Below, piece after piece: positions 31,196 through 41,700 of a stretch of DNA of 64,000 nucleotides (the stretch's first letter is position 1; the number at the start of each line of letters is the position of its first letter). The translations under genes and the position numbers were made by a program. Under the pieces are notes generated by a model, which saw only the letters and a list, made by a program, of their open reading frames with translations, was not told where the DNA came from and did not search any database. The stretch comes from Microdochium bolleyi (lineage: Eukaryota; Ascomycota; Sordariomycetes; Xylariales; Microdochiaceae), in NCBI GenBank assembly GCA_001566295.1, contig KQ964247.1, positions 3,658,001 through 3,722,000 on the forward strand. Reading direction: 5' to 3'.

Positions 31196-33133
31196 ATGTT
31201 TGGCGGCGGTAGTTCCAACTCAGCGGTAACCAAATCTGAAACCGGCACGGCTGAAGCCACGACGAAGACGAGTGGAAAGTCGCCTTCTCCGAGTCGTGAT
31301 ACCGACACATCGCCCTCTGAGGGCACCCCGATAAAAACCTCAGATCCGGCGACTGCCAGTGGTGAGAAGCGCAGCGGCAATCGGAGTCCCCCGGCTCGTG
31401 GCAGCAGCGATGTGCCCAGCTCGGAGAAGAAGCGCCGGAGTAGTGGTGTAAGCAGCAAGGCGAGCAGCTTGATCGCAAGCGCAAAGAACACACTCAACTT
31501 TTCTCAGTCGGGCCGTTCCAACTCTGATGGCAACACCCAGACGCCTCTCCAAAAACTGGGGAAGCAGGACCAGGCCCTTGCTGTGCCGCAAGGTCAGCAC
31601 AATAACTCTGCCGGCGAATCTTTGCCTGGCGCTCGCTCCACATTCCGTGTCGGCGTTTGGGAGGATAGAAACCGAAAATGCAGACGTACAATGGAGGACA
31701 CCCATGCCTTTCTATACAACTTCCTCCACACCCCAGCACCTCTGTTCGCTGCGGATTCCAGTAGCAAGAGCAGCAAATCTGCCGTCTCCCAAAAGTCTGG
31801 CCTTGAGGACGACGCGCCGTCAGAAGCCGTCGTGAACCAGGATATTGTCGAGACGGACAATGGCTACTTCGCGATCTTCGACGGGCACGCAGGAACATTT
31901 GCAGCGGACTGGTGCGGCAAGAAGCTGCACCTGATCCTGGAGGAGATTATACGGAAGAATCCGAATGCCCCCATCCCGGAGCTTCTCGACCAGACCTTTA
32001 CAAGTGTCGACGCGCAGTTTGAGAAGCTTCCCCTGAAAAACAGCGGCTGCACGGCTGCTGTTGCTGTCCTGCGCTGGGAAGACAGAGTTCCTAGTTCGAC
32101 CTCTGCAACTGGCTCGCAAGCCATTGCGGCTGCAGCCGCCGCCGCCGCTGCCTCTAAAGCCTCAGAAACGTCCAAGCCCAAGGACGGCAAAGCCGAAGAC
32201 GAAGGCAGCGTCAGTGTCGCGATCCCAGAATCCGCGCATGCTAAGTTGAAGCCCAGTGCGGTACGACAACGTGTGCTCTACACGGCCAATGTCGGCGATG
32301 CTCGCATCGTTTTGTGCAGGGCTGGCAAGGCACTACGCCTGTCTTATGACCACAAGGGCAGCGATGAGAATGAGGGAAAGCGCATCTCGAATGCCGGCGG
32401 CCTGATTCTGAATAACCGCGTCAATGGAGTCCTTGCAGTCACCCGTGCGTTGGGCGACACGTATATGAAAGACCTTGTGACAGGCCACCCGTACACAACT
32501 GAGACTGTGATCCAGCCCGAAGTTGACGAGTTCCTCATTATCGCTTGCGATGGTGTAAGTGTTCTTCTATCATCAAACGCACATTTGGTGCCATTACTGA
32601 CAGTTTTCATACAGCTCTGGGATGTCTGCTCAGACCAAGACGCCGTCGACATGGTTCGCGAGACCGCAGATCCCGTTACGGCATCCAAGATGCTGGTCGA
32701 TCACGCGCTCGCCCGGTTCAGTACGGACAATCTCTCTTGCATGATTGTGCGCTTCGACAAGGCCGCGCTGCTGGAGAGCCAGAACAACAAGGACAACGCC
32801 ATTGGAGTCGAAGGTGATGTCAACACAGACGCCGAAGGCAAGGTCAGGGAGACGGAAAAGATTATCGGCTCAACCAAGCTCAAGATCGCAGAAGGCAACA
32901 CCCCGGCTATTGGCGTCTCGGCGAGCAACAGCGGTCGCGGGCACGACCCCGTACCCATCGAAGACGGCGATTTTAAGCGGACGGCTATTGACGGACCGGT
33001 TGCGGAAGAGCCGACGCCACTGGAAGACCTCGATGGCGCGGATGTGCCTAGGACCGCTCCGCCTGAAGCCGATATGAAGCTGAAGATTCCGGAGGATGCC
33101 GTGGTCAACCCCGACAAGGCTGAGAAATCATAG
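31196..33133 (+). CDS. PP2C-type Ser/Thr protein phosphatase
   Basis: Exons 31196-32554 and 32615-33133 encode 625 residues from the first in-frame ATG. Metal-dependent phosphatase that opposes kinase cascades. Seen: Ser-rich low-complexity N-terminus (about 1-150), then the PPM core with RRTMEDTHAF, FDGHAGTFAA (metal Asp), SGCTAAVAVL, ANVGDARIVL, TRALGDTYMK, ACDGLWDV and TDNLSCMIVRF in the correct order, and an acidic, Pro-rich C-tail. The set is closest to Ptc1-like fungal PP2Cs, but an insert rich in Ala/Ser (about 300-340) splits the core. The intron is 60 nt, in frame and stop-free, placed exactly between DG and LWDV; keeping it would put 20 residues into the metal site. The frame is open 57 codons upstream of the ATG, so the true N-terminus may be longer through another exon. 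Confidence 0.9.
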   Translation: MFGGGSSNSAVTKSETGTAEATTKTSGKSPSPSRDTDTSPSEGTPIKTSDPATASGEKRSGNRSPPARGSSDVPSSEKKRRSSGVSSKASSLIASAKNTLNFSQSGRSNSDGNTQTPLQKLGKQDQALAVPQGQHNNSAGESLPGARSTFRVGVWEDRNRKCRRTMEDTHAFLYNFLHTPAPLFAADSSSKSSKSAVSQKSGLEDDAPSEAVVNQDIVETDNGYFAIFDGHAGTFAADWCGKKLHLILEEIIRKNPNAPIPELLDQTFTSVDAQFEKLPLKNSGCTAAVAVLRWEDRVPSSTSATGSQAIAAAAAAAAASKASETSKPKDGKAEDEGSVSVAIPESAHAKLKPSAVRQRVLYTANVGDARIVLCRAGKALRLSYDHKGSDENEGKRISNAGGLILNNRVNGVLAVTRALGDTYMKDLVTGHPYTTETVIQPEVDEFLIIACDGVSVLLSSNAHLVPLLTVFIQLWDVCSDQDAVDMVRETADPVTASKMLVDHALARFSTDNLSCMIVRFDKAALLESQNNKDNAIGVEGDVNTDAEGKVRETEKIIGSTKLKIAEGNTPAIGVSASNSGRGHDPVPIEDGDFKRTAIDGPVAEEPTPLEDLDGADVPRTAPPEADMKLKIPEDAVVNPDKAEKS

Positions 33134-33993
33134 TCCAGTTTTGCCATTTGTCACAGCTCCGGTATAAAAGCTGGAGCGAGGTGAAATCGGGGCGGCGACC
33201 GTTAAGCGATTGCATGAGTTATGGCATCCAACATCAGCCCCATGCACATCGAATGTCTTCCATCGGCGCCATCTCGAACATAGTTAACACAATGACAATA
33301 TCACGCGTTTATGACTTTTACAACACGGACCAGATCGAGCTTGCGGGTCGCTATTGATCTACTTCGTGACGTATAACGATCTAAACCTGGAGCTATTGAC
33401 CAGGCTAATGCAGGACCGAGAATGGGGAAAACCGTCAGGGCTCTCTTTGATCATCATATCATGTCCTTGCCCTCTTCTGCACCAAGGGAAAAAAATGCGA
33501 ACCTCGTTCCAGCCGCTGGCTCTGCTCTGCTTGACCATGAAACGCCATCTGATGTGCTTCAATCGCAGGCAGATTGGATGCCGATGCAGCTATGTTGGAG
33601 AGGCTCGCGTCTTTTCCTTCCTTGCCGAAGACGTTGCTGGGAAGGATAATGTGAAGTCAGGGACACCCAGTGTGTGTGTGATACGGGGTCCTTTAAGGCT
33701 TTCATCATTCGATTTCCCCTGTTTCTCTGGCCTCCGTTGCCCTTTTCGACGGTAATGGCTCCTTGTGATATCGGGAGAGGTGTGTGTAGGGGGGGTACTT
33801 TGGTCAGTTCACTGCTGGACATTTGCATACTGACGACTGAGTGGGGGCTTTTCCCGGGAGTCCTCGAGTTTCGAGTTGGTGTATCGATGTCATCATCTTG
33901 AAAGGGGTATTTCTACTATTTGACGGTTTCTTTTGCATTGGGGAGAGTGGTAGAGCGGAGGCAGGAGGCAAGCAGATGTGCTGACGGTCCGTC
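33134..33993. other. Convergent 3' spacer, PP2C and rio1
   Basis: 860 bp between two facing stop codons. No gene or repeat was recognised. Confidence 0.5.
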
Positions 33994-35777
33994 CTACTTC
34001 TTATGCCGTGACGTGCTGTTGACGAGCTTCTTCTTGAGGTGCTTGGGCATCTTGTCCTTGCGCTTCTCGCGCTTCTCCTCCTTGACAGCTAGCTTGTGGG
34101 CCTACGAGGTAGAGATGGGTTAGTCACAGGAATTGAGAAGTCCTCGAGACGAATTCTCGGTGTGTTGGTGTGGGTGTGTCTGCATACCTTCTTGTCCTCC
34201 TTATCTTGATGCTTCTTGCCCCTCGGTGTGCCCTTGTCGAACCGGCTCTCGTCGCCGTCATCACTGTCCTCGTCATCGTCCTCATCGTTGCCGTTCAAGC
34301 TCGCGCCCTCGCCGGACCCGTCGTCATCGTCCGACGAGGCCGCGGCGGGCTTCTCGCCACCGACGACAACCTGGTCCGCCAGCAGGTTGCGGTACACGAG
34401 CTTGTCGCCGCCACCCCGGCCGATAGTCGCGGCGTCCTTCTCAATGTCGTACACCTGCTCGAGCGTCTGCGGGATGAACTGGTTCCGGAACACCTCGTTG
34501 TCCACGGCCTCCTCGTGCTCAAGAGCGCCGTCAGCGCCGCCGCTGCCCGCGGCCTCCCGGGCCTCGTACAGCTTCTCGACCGCCGCCGCCAGCGCGGGCT
34601 CCTCCACGGGGAGGCCGTCCTGCTGGGACGTGATGAAGTCGAAGATCGCGCGGTCGGACAGCGTGTCGACCCCTTGCCGCCGGAAGAAGTCGCCCGTATT
34701 CTTGATGTCCATGCGCAGGAACTCGAGCGAGCGCGGGTGGTCGTGCTCGACGCTCTGCGAGACGTCGATGACGTACAGCTGCTTCTTGTTGTACAGGATG
34801 TTGTACTCGCTCAGATCGGCGTGCACGAGCCGGCAGACCTGGTACAAGCGGCGCATGATGCCCAGGAGCTGCACGTACAGCAGCCGCCAGACGTCCTCCT
34901 CCGAGCTGTCGTCCTGAGGCGAGTTGGGGATCACGGCGTCGCGCAGCCGCGGGTATGCGTATCCTTTTCTGTCGCCGAGGAAATCCATGACGAGCACGTG
35001 CAGCTTAAGCTGGATCGGCTCAGGGCAGGGGATGCCCGCGGCGTGGATGCGGCGGAGGTTGCGGAACTCCTTCTCGGCCCAGAGCTTGACCATCTTGCGG
35101 CTGTTGCCCTTGTCCGCACCCGACTTGAAGCGATGCTCTCCGGTGATGTACCGCTCGCGGTCCTTGAAGCTCAGGATCGCCGTCTTGTACACCTTCACGG
35201 CGCGGTGGATCGGCGGCTTTTCCAGGTCCGTGGCGTCGAGCGCGATGGCGCCGTACACGTTGGCCTCCTTACCCGTGCTGATGGCGCCGTGGATCTCGCT
35301 GACGAATCCGCGGTTGATCATCTGCAGCAGAATCATGCGCGTGCGCTGGTCGAGCACCTGGTCGCTCGTCGCGCGGTCGGCCTTGTCCTTGTCGCGCTCC
35401 TGCGAGGCCTTGACGTCGTCGAGGCGGATCTTGGCCGCGTGCTTGGACAACGCCGAGATCTGGTCGTCGACGGAGCGGAACGTGTTGGCCGAGGGCTTTG
35501 AGGCATTGGTGGAAGACTGCTGGTTGGGCCGCTGCCGGTTGTAGTTCTTGACATCCTCATCGCCATCGTCGTAGTTGTCGTCCTCCTCCTCGAAGATGTC
35601 ATCAAAATCGTCGTCGTTGTCGTTGACTTCGACCCCGGGTTCTTGAACCGGGTTTGTCTGTGTCGTTGTCGTTGTTGATGTTGTAGTCGGAACAGGTGCC
35701 TGCTCTTGTGTAGAGATCTGAGAGTCAGCGCTGGCAGCAGCGCCGAGGCCTGTGGCTTCTTGCTCGGACGAAGCCAT
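33994..35777 (-). CDS. rio1: Atypical kinase/ATPase RIO1, 40S ribosome maturation
   Basis: Exons 35777-34188 and 34101-33994 encode 565 residues. RIO1 acts in late cytoplasmic maturation of the 40S subunit. Seen: acidic N-terminus (DDDFDDIFEEEDD, about 55-70); the RIO core from about 140 with the ATP loop STGKEANVYG (167-176), Lys195 in AVKVYK, the catalytic HADLSEYN with Asp321, and the metal-binding VIDVSQ with Asp338; acidic Asp/Ser stretches; and a Lys-rich C-tail ending in KKKLVNSTSRHKK after an 86-nt intron. The start at 35777 is preferred over the upstream in-frame ATG at 36035 because a good TATA box lies between them and the resulting length fits the family. The 36035 start would add 86 residues with a glutamine tract. 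Confidence 0.92.
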
Positions 35778-35911
35778 GGTGACCGGATTATGTTCTGGTT
35801 GTGTCGTGCTCGTCGTGGGCTGCTCTTCTGACTGTATGTGTATCCTAGACAAATCTTTGCTCGTCCGCCTGAGATGCTGGAACAGTGTCGGCGAAAGCAC
35901 CGAGGATCGTC

Positions 35912-35918
35912 TTATATA
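35912..35918 (-). promoter_or_regulatory. TATA box of rio1
   Basis: On the minus strand the sequence reads CTATATAAG, about 135 bp upstream of the chosen start codon. It places transcription start near 35880, downstream of the ATG at 36035. Confidence 0.5.
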
Positions 35919-35939
35919 GCCCTGAACCGGTGGCTGTTG

Positions 35940-35975
35940 TTTCTGTTGTTGCTGCTGCTGCTGTTGTTGTCCCCG
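35940..35975 (-). repeat. CAG/CAA trinucleotide tract
   Basis: A run of CAA/CAG triplets on the minus strand, about 36 bp. If the long rio1 frame were translated it would encode about ten glutamines; with the preferred start it is promoter DNA. Length polymorphism between strains is likely. Confidence 0.75.
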
Positions 35976-36828
35976 AGCCGTGTCGTGGTTCAGCGACACG
36001 AGCTTCTCAATCAGAATGTCGAAAGATGAGCTCATGATCGGTCCCGTGATTTCACTGCTGCATCCTCCTCGCCCTACATGCACTTTCTCCAAACCCAAGC
36101 ACAAGCTGCTTTTTCGCCTCTGGGACTTTTTTTCTGGGGACCCTGGACCCCTCCATTCCGCGCGCACCTTGCAGGCACTTCTTCACTGCGTGTGCCCCGC
36201 CACTGCTGGGCTTATCTTATCTGCTGGTGCCCTAGCGGCGTTCAGCGCGTGTGCTTTCATGCCAGGAACTGCGTGACTCCTCTACCAACAGTGACTCACT
36301 ATGAGGGTCATGGTGATTCACATCTAAGGATAATGCATTCATTTGCCGCTTGGTCAGAGATGATCTGGATTTGAATGAATGGCCTGGAAACGGAGCGTTG
36401 CCTCATAATAATTCACCTCAATTGCTAGCCGAACTACTGAGAGCCTGAAGTCCCACTTCCCCTCCATCATGTAAGTCAGGTCCGGGTGACAAGCAACTTT
36501 TCCTCAATTCTGCAGCTCCATGTCAATTTGATAGATCCGTCATTGTAGGTCACGGGCAATTCAAGGAAGCACTCGTTCACTGATGGGATGTCGAAGACAA
36601 AAAACTCCAGGTGGTAATCGCGTGAGTGCCCTATGCTCGGAGCAGGCTTGTTTGTCTCCAGGACGCTTGCCTGAAGTCATCTTGCTGGCTTCAGCTGATG
36701 CATCATTTCTATATTTGTGGCTGTTCATATGTGTTACTCTTACAGTGTGACCGTAGTTTCTATCCGATTTTTCCGTTGCCCAAAATTGCAAGCCAGAACG
36801 CCACCTTTATTCTACAACTTGCCGCTCT

Positions 36829-38707
36829 TCACGGTCGCCATTCATGCAAACCCTCCAGTGAAGCTTTATGCAGTGAGCTCGCATGCATTGAGCGCGTCGG
36901 GTATTCGAGCGGATGCGGAGGGGTGTAACCCAGGAAGAATTCGCCCATCGGCCCGCCAACAGCACCAATGCTAAAGTCGGCGTCGTCCTCGCGCTCGACG
37001 ACGATGGTCGTGACAACTTCCATCTGTATTCCACCAGAAGTCTCTGCTGGCGCCGCTGCTCTCGTTGCTGGCGAGCTGTTCGAGTTCGAGACGCTGCTTT
37101 GACCACCTCTCGCGCTGTGCTGGAGTGACTCCTGGCTAGCACTGCTGGGGCCGACGTAGCCGCTTGGGATGAGGCTGTTCCGGAAAGATCTGTGCGCCTG
37201 ACCGTGTCTGGAGAGAACACTCGGTCGCAGTTGTTGTGTCCAATGGCCAAGTCGAGTTCGTGCTGCTCGTAACCTGCTGCGGTGGACTGAGTCTCCGGCG
37301 GCTTGGACGTTGTTGCTGCCACCTTGCACCCAAATCATGTTCCCGAATCGCCTCTCGTGTGGTGTCCGCATGAAAGCAAATCTGTCGAGGCCGGTATCCT
37401 TGGCATACCCCTCGTTGACGAAGATGACAGTCGTGGTCCAGAGCAGCACATTCATCCACCCATGACACGCGAGCAAGCAACCTGCGACCAGGTAGTATCC
37501 GGGGCTGACGGTGCCTGCGCCTAGCGACATGTCGATACACCTAGCGATTGCTACGGGTGCCACACAGATGATATATATCAGCGGGTAGAGTAGAAATGCT
37601 GGGTGGTGGCCAGAAGGGCGACTGGCCTCGTCTGCCCCAGAGACGGCTTCCTCGGCGCAGCAGGACGTATTGGAGCTGCTCGTCAGGGTGGCCAGAGAAC
37701 GCTGGCAAGCAGCCTGGCGCGGCAGGTATCGCGGTGAGTGGTTGTTCCTCCATAAAGACCAGAAGACAAGGCCATGCAAGACAATCGTGAGCGCCATGGC
37801 TAGAAATATCCAGAAATATTCGAGCCACAGACGAAGCACCTCATATCTAGGGTTGATCCAACACTGGAAAGTTTGTGTCAGCAGGTAGGTGGGTACATCG
37901 TGAACACTTCTCCCACAACAGCACTTGCATGGTCAGGAGACTTACCCACGCGCCAGCTCTTGTGTAATAGCCGCCCTTCGCCAAGCCAGTCTTTGTACCC
38001 AGAACACCACCCAACGTGCAAGCGAATGAGAAGATCCAGTTGAAAGTAATGACCCAATACATTAATTTCCGTGGAGGCTTGTACCCCCAGACCAGCGTCA
38101 AGTATGTGTTCAAGCTGATGATGGAAAGAAAACCCGCTGCAGCGAGCTTGGCGAGGCCCAAGAGCCAGCCCTGGGCGTAGCAAGGAATAGAGGGCACAAA
38201 GATGCCATCGTACTGTAGCCAGTAAGCACCGATGACGAAGGCTGCTGACTGCTGCACGTCTGCGAGGAGCAAATGGTAGATGAGAGTGATGACCGGATTC
38301 GAGTGCTTGTCGACAGGAAGCTCCACTGTTACACCCGTGACGACGGTGGTTTTTGTGGTGTTGACCGTGCCTGAAGAGAGTCTGCGAAGTGGAGGCCCAC
38401 GGTTGGCCCTGTTGGCTTGCGTGGACTGAATGTATTGCCTGTAGTGCTGCTCCGAGAGGCCGAGAGAGAGATCCACATTGAGGCTGTCTTCAGCGGCAGG
38501 TGGACTGGGACTTTGCTTGGGGGTGAGCTTCCATCTGGCGATTCGCCATGTGAGATAGAGAAACAGCCACGCTGTCGAGGCCACCGAGATACCACCGAGG
38601 ATGGCTGTCGCAAGAAGGCCCTGCTTCAACTGTCCGCTCAGAGGGGTGAGGGTACCTCCATGCTCTGGGAGGGGCACTTGGCCATAGCCAAACATTGGTC
38701 TCTCCAT
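36829..38707 (-). CDS. Git3/Gpr1-like seven-transmembrane receptor
   Basis: Exons 38707-37946 and 37863-36829 encode 598 residues. Probable plasma-membrane G-protein-coupled receptor of the fungal carbon/nutrient-sensing (Git3, Gpr1, GPR-4) or cAMP-receptor-like classes, acting through a G-alpha to adenylate cyclase. Seen: hydrophobic segments near residues 31-53, 138-160, 168-195, 210-235, 262-285, 345-366 and 372-400, making seven; a Ser-rich loop between segments 1 and 2; a long loop with several Cys between 5 and 6; and a cytosolic tail starting MRTPHERRFGNMIW and then Ser-rich. The exon junction AW|CWINPRYE at the start of segment 5 fits the family. The ligand cannot be inferred. Confidence 0.8.
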
Positions 38708-41700
38708 TGCATTCTAGAGATGCCCTCGCCAGAGGAAAGCGGGCCAGCGCGGCCGGGACGAGGACGTGCTGCTCGCGGCTGGCCACCGGGCAGCCGTGTT
38801 GTACGCAGCGTGGTCGAGCAGTAACGAGGACATCGAGGTTGAGCCGGCAGCGGGAGCTAGAGGGGCAGAGAGGGACTGAAGAAGCTTTAACTGTCGTGGT
38901 CAGACCCGTTGCGGGCAGCCACGAGGAGGCTGGACGTGAGACGAGGCCCAGAGTCCCGGTAATCAAAGTTCGATGGTGAGCACGTCTGAAGGCGACGAGT
39001 GGCGGTAGTCTGGGTCTGGATGGGCAGAAGCGAGTCAAGAACTCTCGGATGTGACAGTGACGCAGCTTGAGAACACGCGATCGGCAGGGCTCGAGGGCAG
39101 CGCGGCGCAGAGCCGCTGAGCTATTCAGAGCTTATCATGAGGCGGGGCGACGGTCGATGTGAGGAGAGAGGGTGCTTTGGGCGAGGGAATGTAGGCTTCA
39201 GAGGTGCAAAGTGTCGAAGAAGGTGTAGTCTGAACGCCATTACAAGCAGTAGCTGGAAGCAGCGTGGCGTGTGGTCTGGGCGAGTCAATGGCTGCCGGCG
39301 TGAACCCTGATCTCATTTGATCTGAGCTGGTCGGCACGCCCACGCCGAGTCGGACGCCTCTGCTGAGCCTGCTCCACGCCCGGCATGTGCTTCTCTGTCC
39401 ATGTTGGGTTTGTGACAGGCGGCGCTCCCGGCAGCTGCCATGGCCCGAGGTTGTGCTCATTCACAACTGCATTGCGCATTGTCGACGATGCAGGCACGAC
39501 AGGCCACGGCCTGGCCTGTGCCCCGCACCTTCCCTGCTGGGCGTCAGACTGCACAGGGACCACCAGTCTCAATCTCCACCGGCTGTCCTCTCTCCTGCCC
39601 TGCTGCCCTGCTCCCATCTTCTCATCTGCTTCGCCTGCTTTCTTTTCCTGCCTCGTTCCCCGTGCATGCGATGAGACTTGACGTTGCACCTGTCCGGCGA
39701 ACCTGGCACACGATTGCAGACTGCAGCATGTGGCTCGCCATCGCCGGCGTGAGCGCCAGCCCTCCAGGCAGTCGCCCTTTGCCAAATCCGTCAGCGCCAG
39801 CACTACGCAGAGCCTCGACCGCAAGCCTTTCAAGAGCCCTTCGGCAGCCACCGTAGCCTTCCACAGTTCCAGGAGCCCTCCGACCAGCCCGGATTGGACT
39901 GATAGCGCTGGCGGCAGCTCTCCGGTTGGCGCGGCCCACAAGATTGCGCTACAGGGAACCCCGGGCCCCTCCTGCAGCCCACGTCGCATTCGACCTCCCT
40001 CTCCCTTCCCGCAGACGCAATGTTTCACCTCCTCGAAATGGCGCTGTTCCAGAAGCATCATTCCATCAGCTGTGTCATCATTTCAGTCTGGCCTCGCTTC
40101 TTCCGCTTCCACACGTTATCTCGACACGCCCACGGAATCCAAAGGGCGGCACACAATGTAGACGCGGCAACGAGACGACCAGTTCAGACAAGCCAGCGCC
40201 TGTGGAGATCCGAGATCCAGCATCGATCCCGATATGCTCCACTCCACCTGCCAACTTAATACAGCGGCACCCCATCGTCAGGGCCGAGGGCCTCCCCTGC
40301 TAGCACGCCCAAAACGGTCCGCCTCCTGGGGCACTTTTGCGCTCTTGGCAGCGGAGCCAGTCAACCTTCAGCCCTGACCACAACGACACTCCTACCAAGT
40401 TGCAGGCATGGCACTGGCCATCGAGCCTCACATGCTCTCGAAGCTTGCGTGTTCCAGCCCCGAAAGGTAGGCACTTCGTCGGAGATGTCAGCCACCATGA
40501 AAACCCCGGTGCTAGGCACGTTGAAGACCCCAAATGATGTCTTTGAGCCAGTGAGTGCCCCGTCTCTGTGAGCAGACACCTCCCGTATCAACCACACACT
40601 GTGGCTCGGGGCGGACATGTGTTTAGGCGACTTGAAACACAGCCACGTGGTGGCTTTTGCTTTTTTTGCGTCACGATGCTTCTGCTGCCTTTTCCCTCCT
40701 AGCTGTCGCTGGTCTTCCAAGATGCTCTCGCTCCTCTACCATTCCATCTTCAGCTGTTTCACCTCGCCTGGGAGCCCTGGAGAATGCAGCTCGGTAGATC
40801 TTGTTCCGGTGGGCAAGGCTTCATTTGTCCCGAGGCGTGGCTTCATGCACGGTGAGCACGACCCAGGCCAGGCTCTGGCATCCTCAGACCGGTGCAAAAG
40901 CTTTCCACCTCGTTGCAGCTGTACCGGTAGTACATAGTGTGGCGACAGCGTTGGCGTGCACGGTCGTCTCGTGTCGCAAGTAGCCGCATCATCTTCGTTG
41001 TCTCCTCCGCAGCGTGCTGCATCGCCTTCTTACAACTCTGATGCTGTTGAATGCACCGACAACATCGACGATTGCCAGAGACAGTACAAACTCCCTGCAG
41101 GCATGCCCTTCCAGAACAACCCTGGAATTGCAATGCAAGGGGCTGTGGCTGGCACAGCATCAAGGGAAAGGGGAGAGCATTCATCATGATTGATTGGATG
41201 TTCCGCCCCAATGCACGGCTGCTAGTCTCTTCAGCTGGGGTGACCAATCTCGTTGCCAAGTGGAATGCGGCTTGGCCTGACGCGTTACCATGGATGAACC
41301 CTGAAAAGTGATCACCAGTGCTTAGTGGCACTTCCAGAGCTTCAACGATACGGAATACGCAATCCAAGCTGGGAACACTGCTTTGTATCTGCGACTAGTC
41401 TCACGCAAAAAACATGACCCATTGATAAGGTCCATTGCTTGGTCCAAATTAGCCTTCAAGCTCCGGAGTATTTGCGCTTACTCAAAGACTCGTGAAGTGC
41501 TTGTCATTTTCAAGCGACAAGCTTGTTTCGATCTGGGTATCAAGTTATTATCAGTCATGCTATTTCGCATTGCTCGCTTGTCTCCGAAGCCACTGCAAGG
41601 GTCCTCCTCACGAACCAATATCGACTCGCCCTCGTCAGATGTCTTGAGCATCGAGGCCTACGCAGCCTTGTTCGGCCCGGAGTCCTGGCTGTCGGGTCTC

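Larger units (their letters stand above)
35778..36828. other. Spacer between receptor gene and rio1
   Basis: 1.05 kb upstream of rio1 and downstream of the receptor gene stop, holding the TATA box and CAG/CAA tract listed separately. No other gene was seen. Confidence 0.5.

Noticed and set aside
34170..35501. 443-codon plus-strand frame opposite rio1
   Set aside because: Antisense shadow of the strongly conserved RIO kinase exon; composition is that of complemented GC3-rich codons.
35975..36035. N-terminal polyglutamine extension of RIO1
   Set aside because: A TATA box at 35912-35918 lies downstream of this ATG, and the shorter product fits the family length, so the tract is probably promoter DNA.
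40852..40937. Third exon for the small candidate gene at 40497
   Set aside because: It would need a 36-nt intron (40852-40887), shorter than fungal introns normally are.
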